Shown here piece by piece: positions 61,864 to 64,000 of a stretch of 64,000 nucleotides of DNA; the first letter of the stretch is position 1, and each line of letters begins with the position of its first letter. The notes beneath the pieces are model-generated. The model had not been told where the DNA came from. It saw only the letters and a list, made by a program, of their open reading frames with translations, and did not search any database. The DNA comes from Ignavibacteriales bacterium (lineage in GTDB: Bacteria > Bacteroidota > Ignavibacteria > Ignavibacteriales > Melioribacteraceae). The stretch is from contig JAPLFG010000001.1 of NCBI GenBank assembly GCA_026390795.1, positions 124,001 through 188,000 on the forward strand, written 5' to 3'. The translations under genes were made by a program, and so were the position numbers.

Positions 61864-63752
61864 AAGAAGCCAAAGGGCTTAAAGTAAATTATCTAATAAT
61901 TTTTCTTAGCGGGTTAGTTCTACTGATCTCGGCAGTTCTTGTTTTTCTTCTCATTGTAAAAAATATTTATGGGAATTACGAGCTTAGAGAAATCCTTCCT
62001 ACAAAAGAAAACCTAAAATTCCTCTCAAATGAAAAAAGAACCAAAGCCGGAATTTTGTATTCAAAATATACCGAGAATATGCTAAACCCGGGAAGTACAT
62101 GGCTAAAGGATAATGTTGATACATGGAAACAAAAAATAAAAGATGCAAAATTAGATTATGATATAATTACCGATCAAACAATTGAACTCGGCGAACATTT
62201 CGAATATAAATTGATTGTTTTACCGGGTTCTAAGTCTTTGAGCGATAAAGAAATAATGCAGCTGAAACGTTATGTTGAAAACGGTGGTAGTATTTTCGTT
62301 ACCGGCGGTCCTGCTACTTATTCGGATGAAGGAAAATGGAGAGGGTGGGATTTCTTTAAAGAAGTATTTGGAATGAATTTTAACCGTGAAATTAAACCGG
62401 AAGAATATTATAAAGTACATACATTGCGCGGTAATCTTCCCATTACAGCCCAGATTCCTACTGGTTACGCTTTAAAAGTTGCAACATGGGATCGCCCAAT
62501 TTATGCCGAGGTGGTTGAACCAAGAACAACACAAGTAAGTTTCTGGTATGACTTCAGGAGAGAAGCCGGACTAGTAAGAGAAGAGATTCAAAAGAGTGCA
62601 GGTATTTCATACGGTACATATGGTAAGGGCAGATTTGTTTGGTACGGATTTGAAATTAATTCGGTAATTGGGGTTCAAAAAGATTACATCTTTTTTGAAA
62701 GACTCTTTAATAATTCAGTTAACTGGTTAATATATCAACCGACAGCATTTGTAAAAGATTGGCCGGCGCAGTATGACGCGGCTTTAGTTATAGTGCCTTC
62801 AATTAAAGAACAGCCAGGTAATATTTATAATCTCACAAAGATTTTAAATACCTCTAAAACACCAGTAACATATTTTATTGATCCATCGGTCGCAACTCAA
62901 AATCATGGGTTTGTTAGATCGTTAGCCAAAAACGGCGAATTAGGTGCTATAATTGATTTAGGATATATTGAATCGCCTCTAGATACAGTCAATAAATTAT
63001 TTAGTAAGGAAGTACAGTTTTCAACATTTAAGTTTGTGACGGATACATTAAGGAAGATTAGTGGGAAACCTATTAGAGCAATAATGCCGTTAAACGGGTA
63101 TTACGATGATAATACACTTCAAGCGATGGCATCTCTGAATTATGAATTTTTGGTTACTGATTCATTAACAGACCGCTCGGTGCCGGAAATTAGAGTTAGA
63201 AATAATAAACCGATAATGATTATTACAAAAACCGCACGCGATGATTATGAAGTAGTTCGTAATTATGGTTTAGTTAATACATCCTTTCAACGGTATACTT
63301 ATGAAGAAGATGTTGACCGTGTGTTATTTGAGGGAGGGCTTTATGTTTTCAAGGTACATACAGATTACCAGCTGCAGCCGCAATATTCTTCTGTAATCAG
63401 TGACATATTAAAGTACGCAGCTAGCAAAAAGATGTGGATTACTTCTTTAAAGGAATTACAAACTTGGTGGATGAAACGTCAAGGTGTTGAAGTTAGGTAT
63501 GAAACAAGAAGTAAGCGAAGGATTGCTGTTGAGTTTACAAATCCAAGAAATGAAAAAATTGATTCATTGGTTATCCAAGTGAACCTTAATAAGAAAGTAA
63601 AAAATGTAGAGGTCTCTTCAGACATTATTAATACTAAAATTCCAAAATATAAATTGACAAGTGAAGGTCAAACCATCTATTTCTACTTAGAAAAAATGGA
63701 TGCGCATGAATCTCGCTCTTTACTTGTAGATTTTGATAATGTCGAAAATTGA
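61854..63752 (+). CDS. Membrane-anchored GATase-like plus polysaccharide-deacetylase-fold protein
   Basis: A 632-residue protein. A membrane segment (~residues 13-35) is followed by a class I GATase-like/beta-galactosidase-trimerisation-like domain (ELGEHFEYKLIVLPGSKSLS, VENGGSIFVTGGP; ~55-300) and a NodB-type deacetylase fold (~300-525; YDAALVIVPS, AIMPLNGYYDDNTLQAMASL, FLVTDSLTD), then a beta-rich C-terminus. The deacetylase metal motif (usual TFDDG and HxxxH) is replaced (VIVPS; AIIDLGYIES), so enzyme activity is doubtful. Start GTG 61854, overlapping the previous gene. Probably a polymer-binding scaffold of the locus. Confidence 0.7.
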   Translation: MAVKEAKGLKVNYLIIFLSGLVLLISAVLVFLLIVKNIYGNYELREILPTKENLKFLSNEKRTKAGILYSKYTENMLNPGSTWLKDNVDTWKQKIKDAKLDYDIITDQTIELGEHFEYKLIVLPGSKSLSDKEIMQLKRYVENGGSIFVTGGPATYSDEGKWRGWDFFKEVFGMNFNREIKPEEYYKVHTLRGNLPITAQIPTGYALKVATWDRPIYAEVVEPRTTQVSFWYDFRREAGLVREEIQKSAGISYGTYGKGRFVWYGFEINSVIGVQKDYIFFERLFNNSVNWLIYQPTAFVKDWPAQYDAALVIVPSIKEQPGNIYNLTKILNTSKTPVTYFIDPSVATQNHGFVRSLAKNGELGAIIDLGYIESPLDTVNKLFSKEVQFSTFKFVTDTLRKISGKPIRAIMPLNGYYDDNTLQAMASLNYEFLVTDSLTDRSVPEIRVRNNKPIMIITKTARDDYEVVRNYGLVNTSFQRYTYEEDVDRVLFEGGLYVFKVHTDYQLQPQYSSVISDILKYAASKKMWITSLKELQTWWMKRQGVEVRYETRSKRRIAVEFTNPRNEKIDSLVIQVNLNKKVKNVEVSSDIINTKIPKYKLTSEGQTIYFYLEKMDAHESRSLLVDFDNVEN

Positions 63753-64000
63753 TTTGGTCTCCAATATTGAATATTCTCAGTTATCGACCGAGAATTATAT
63801 ACGATAGAAGAAATATGAAACGCACGTCAGAAATCTTTTAGTTGTGGATAAATATTTAATTATATGCTTTAGATATAGTAATTCTATGAAAAATTGAGTT
63901 TATTATTGCTGTAAAAACTGTTTCTCATTCATTAAATTTGGATCATAAAAAAAATAAATAGATGAACCACCCAAAGAAAAAAATATTTACTTATTTAATT
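63753..64000. other. Non-coding right edge
   Basis: About 250 AT-rich bases after the last gene with no coding frame, RNA gene or clear terminator; a following gene, if any, starts beyond the window. Confidence 0.5.

Overview
The window is AT-rich, gene-dense bacterial chromosome. Several traits point to the Ignavibacteria/Melioribacter side of the Bacteroidota-Chlorobi group. These are C-terminal type IX secretion (T9SS) sorting domains with the YPNPFNP signature, a short region-1.1-less housekeeping sigma factor of the Bacteroidetes type, a chlamydial/Bacteroidetes-type histone H1-like protein, L-lysine 6-transaminase, YaiO-like outer-membrane barrels and frequent TTG/GTG starts. This placement is inferred from protein features; there is no rRNA gene, tRNA, CRISPR array or insertion sequence that I can support.

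Layout. 1-2450: distal part of a histidine operon (hisH partial, hisA, hisF, hisIE) with overlapping genes. 2735-9257: loosely packed single genes (a mannose-1-phosphate guanylyltransferase-like enzyme, cupin, DUF4395 membrane protein, outer-membrane barrel, cysteine synthase family gene broken by one in-frame amber codon, lipoprotein, Qnr-like pentapeptide protein, acetyltransferase). 9265-18843: mostly minus strand (SufS/class V aminotransferase, secreted hydrolase, main sigma factor, ECF sigma factor, metal-binding YHS lipoprotein-like protein, and an operon with a second hisA, a cyclic-nucleotide-binding protein, UspA and an eIF2B-like isomerase). 18923-31381: housekeeping (BioY, EtfD-like Fe-S oxidoreductase, H1-like protein, CapA, MFS pump, DusB, Apt, RsmI, Lat, PdxJ). 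31370-44079: membrane glycosyltransferase, a peptide-use operon (OPT transporter, PqqD-like protein, PepD), a second MFS carrier, M29 aminopeptidase, UvrD/PcrA helicase and a phosphofructokinase with pyrophosphate-type active-site residues.

44080-52190 is the most unusual part: two tandem paralogous cassettes. Each has a TTGACA promoter, a leader with spaced CAGCC-type motifs, a 1070-1200-residue fibronectin-III-like T9SS surface protein, a 30-codon micro-gene ending in the same 13 residues (GLALYACHQAYFV), a conserved AATAGATACAAT 3' segment and a near-identical AAGGTCACC/GGTGACCTT terminator. Six of the 13 shared codons of the micro-gene differ and all differences are synonymous, which indicates selection on the peptide itself. 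If the lipobox-like LYAC is cleaved, a lipidated heptapeptide CHQAYFV would be released.

52241-63752: dipeptide epimerase, fatty-acid hydroxylase and a GH9 lipoprotein, followed by what looks like a synthase-dependent exopolysaccharide locus. That locus comprises a KaiC-like ATPase with a substituted Walker A lysine, a TPR plus beta-barrel exporter, a GT2 polymerase, a small single-span membrane protein, and a membrane-anchored deacetylase-fold protein that lacks the usual metal and catalytic residues. The last ~250 bases hold no gene I can support.
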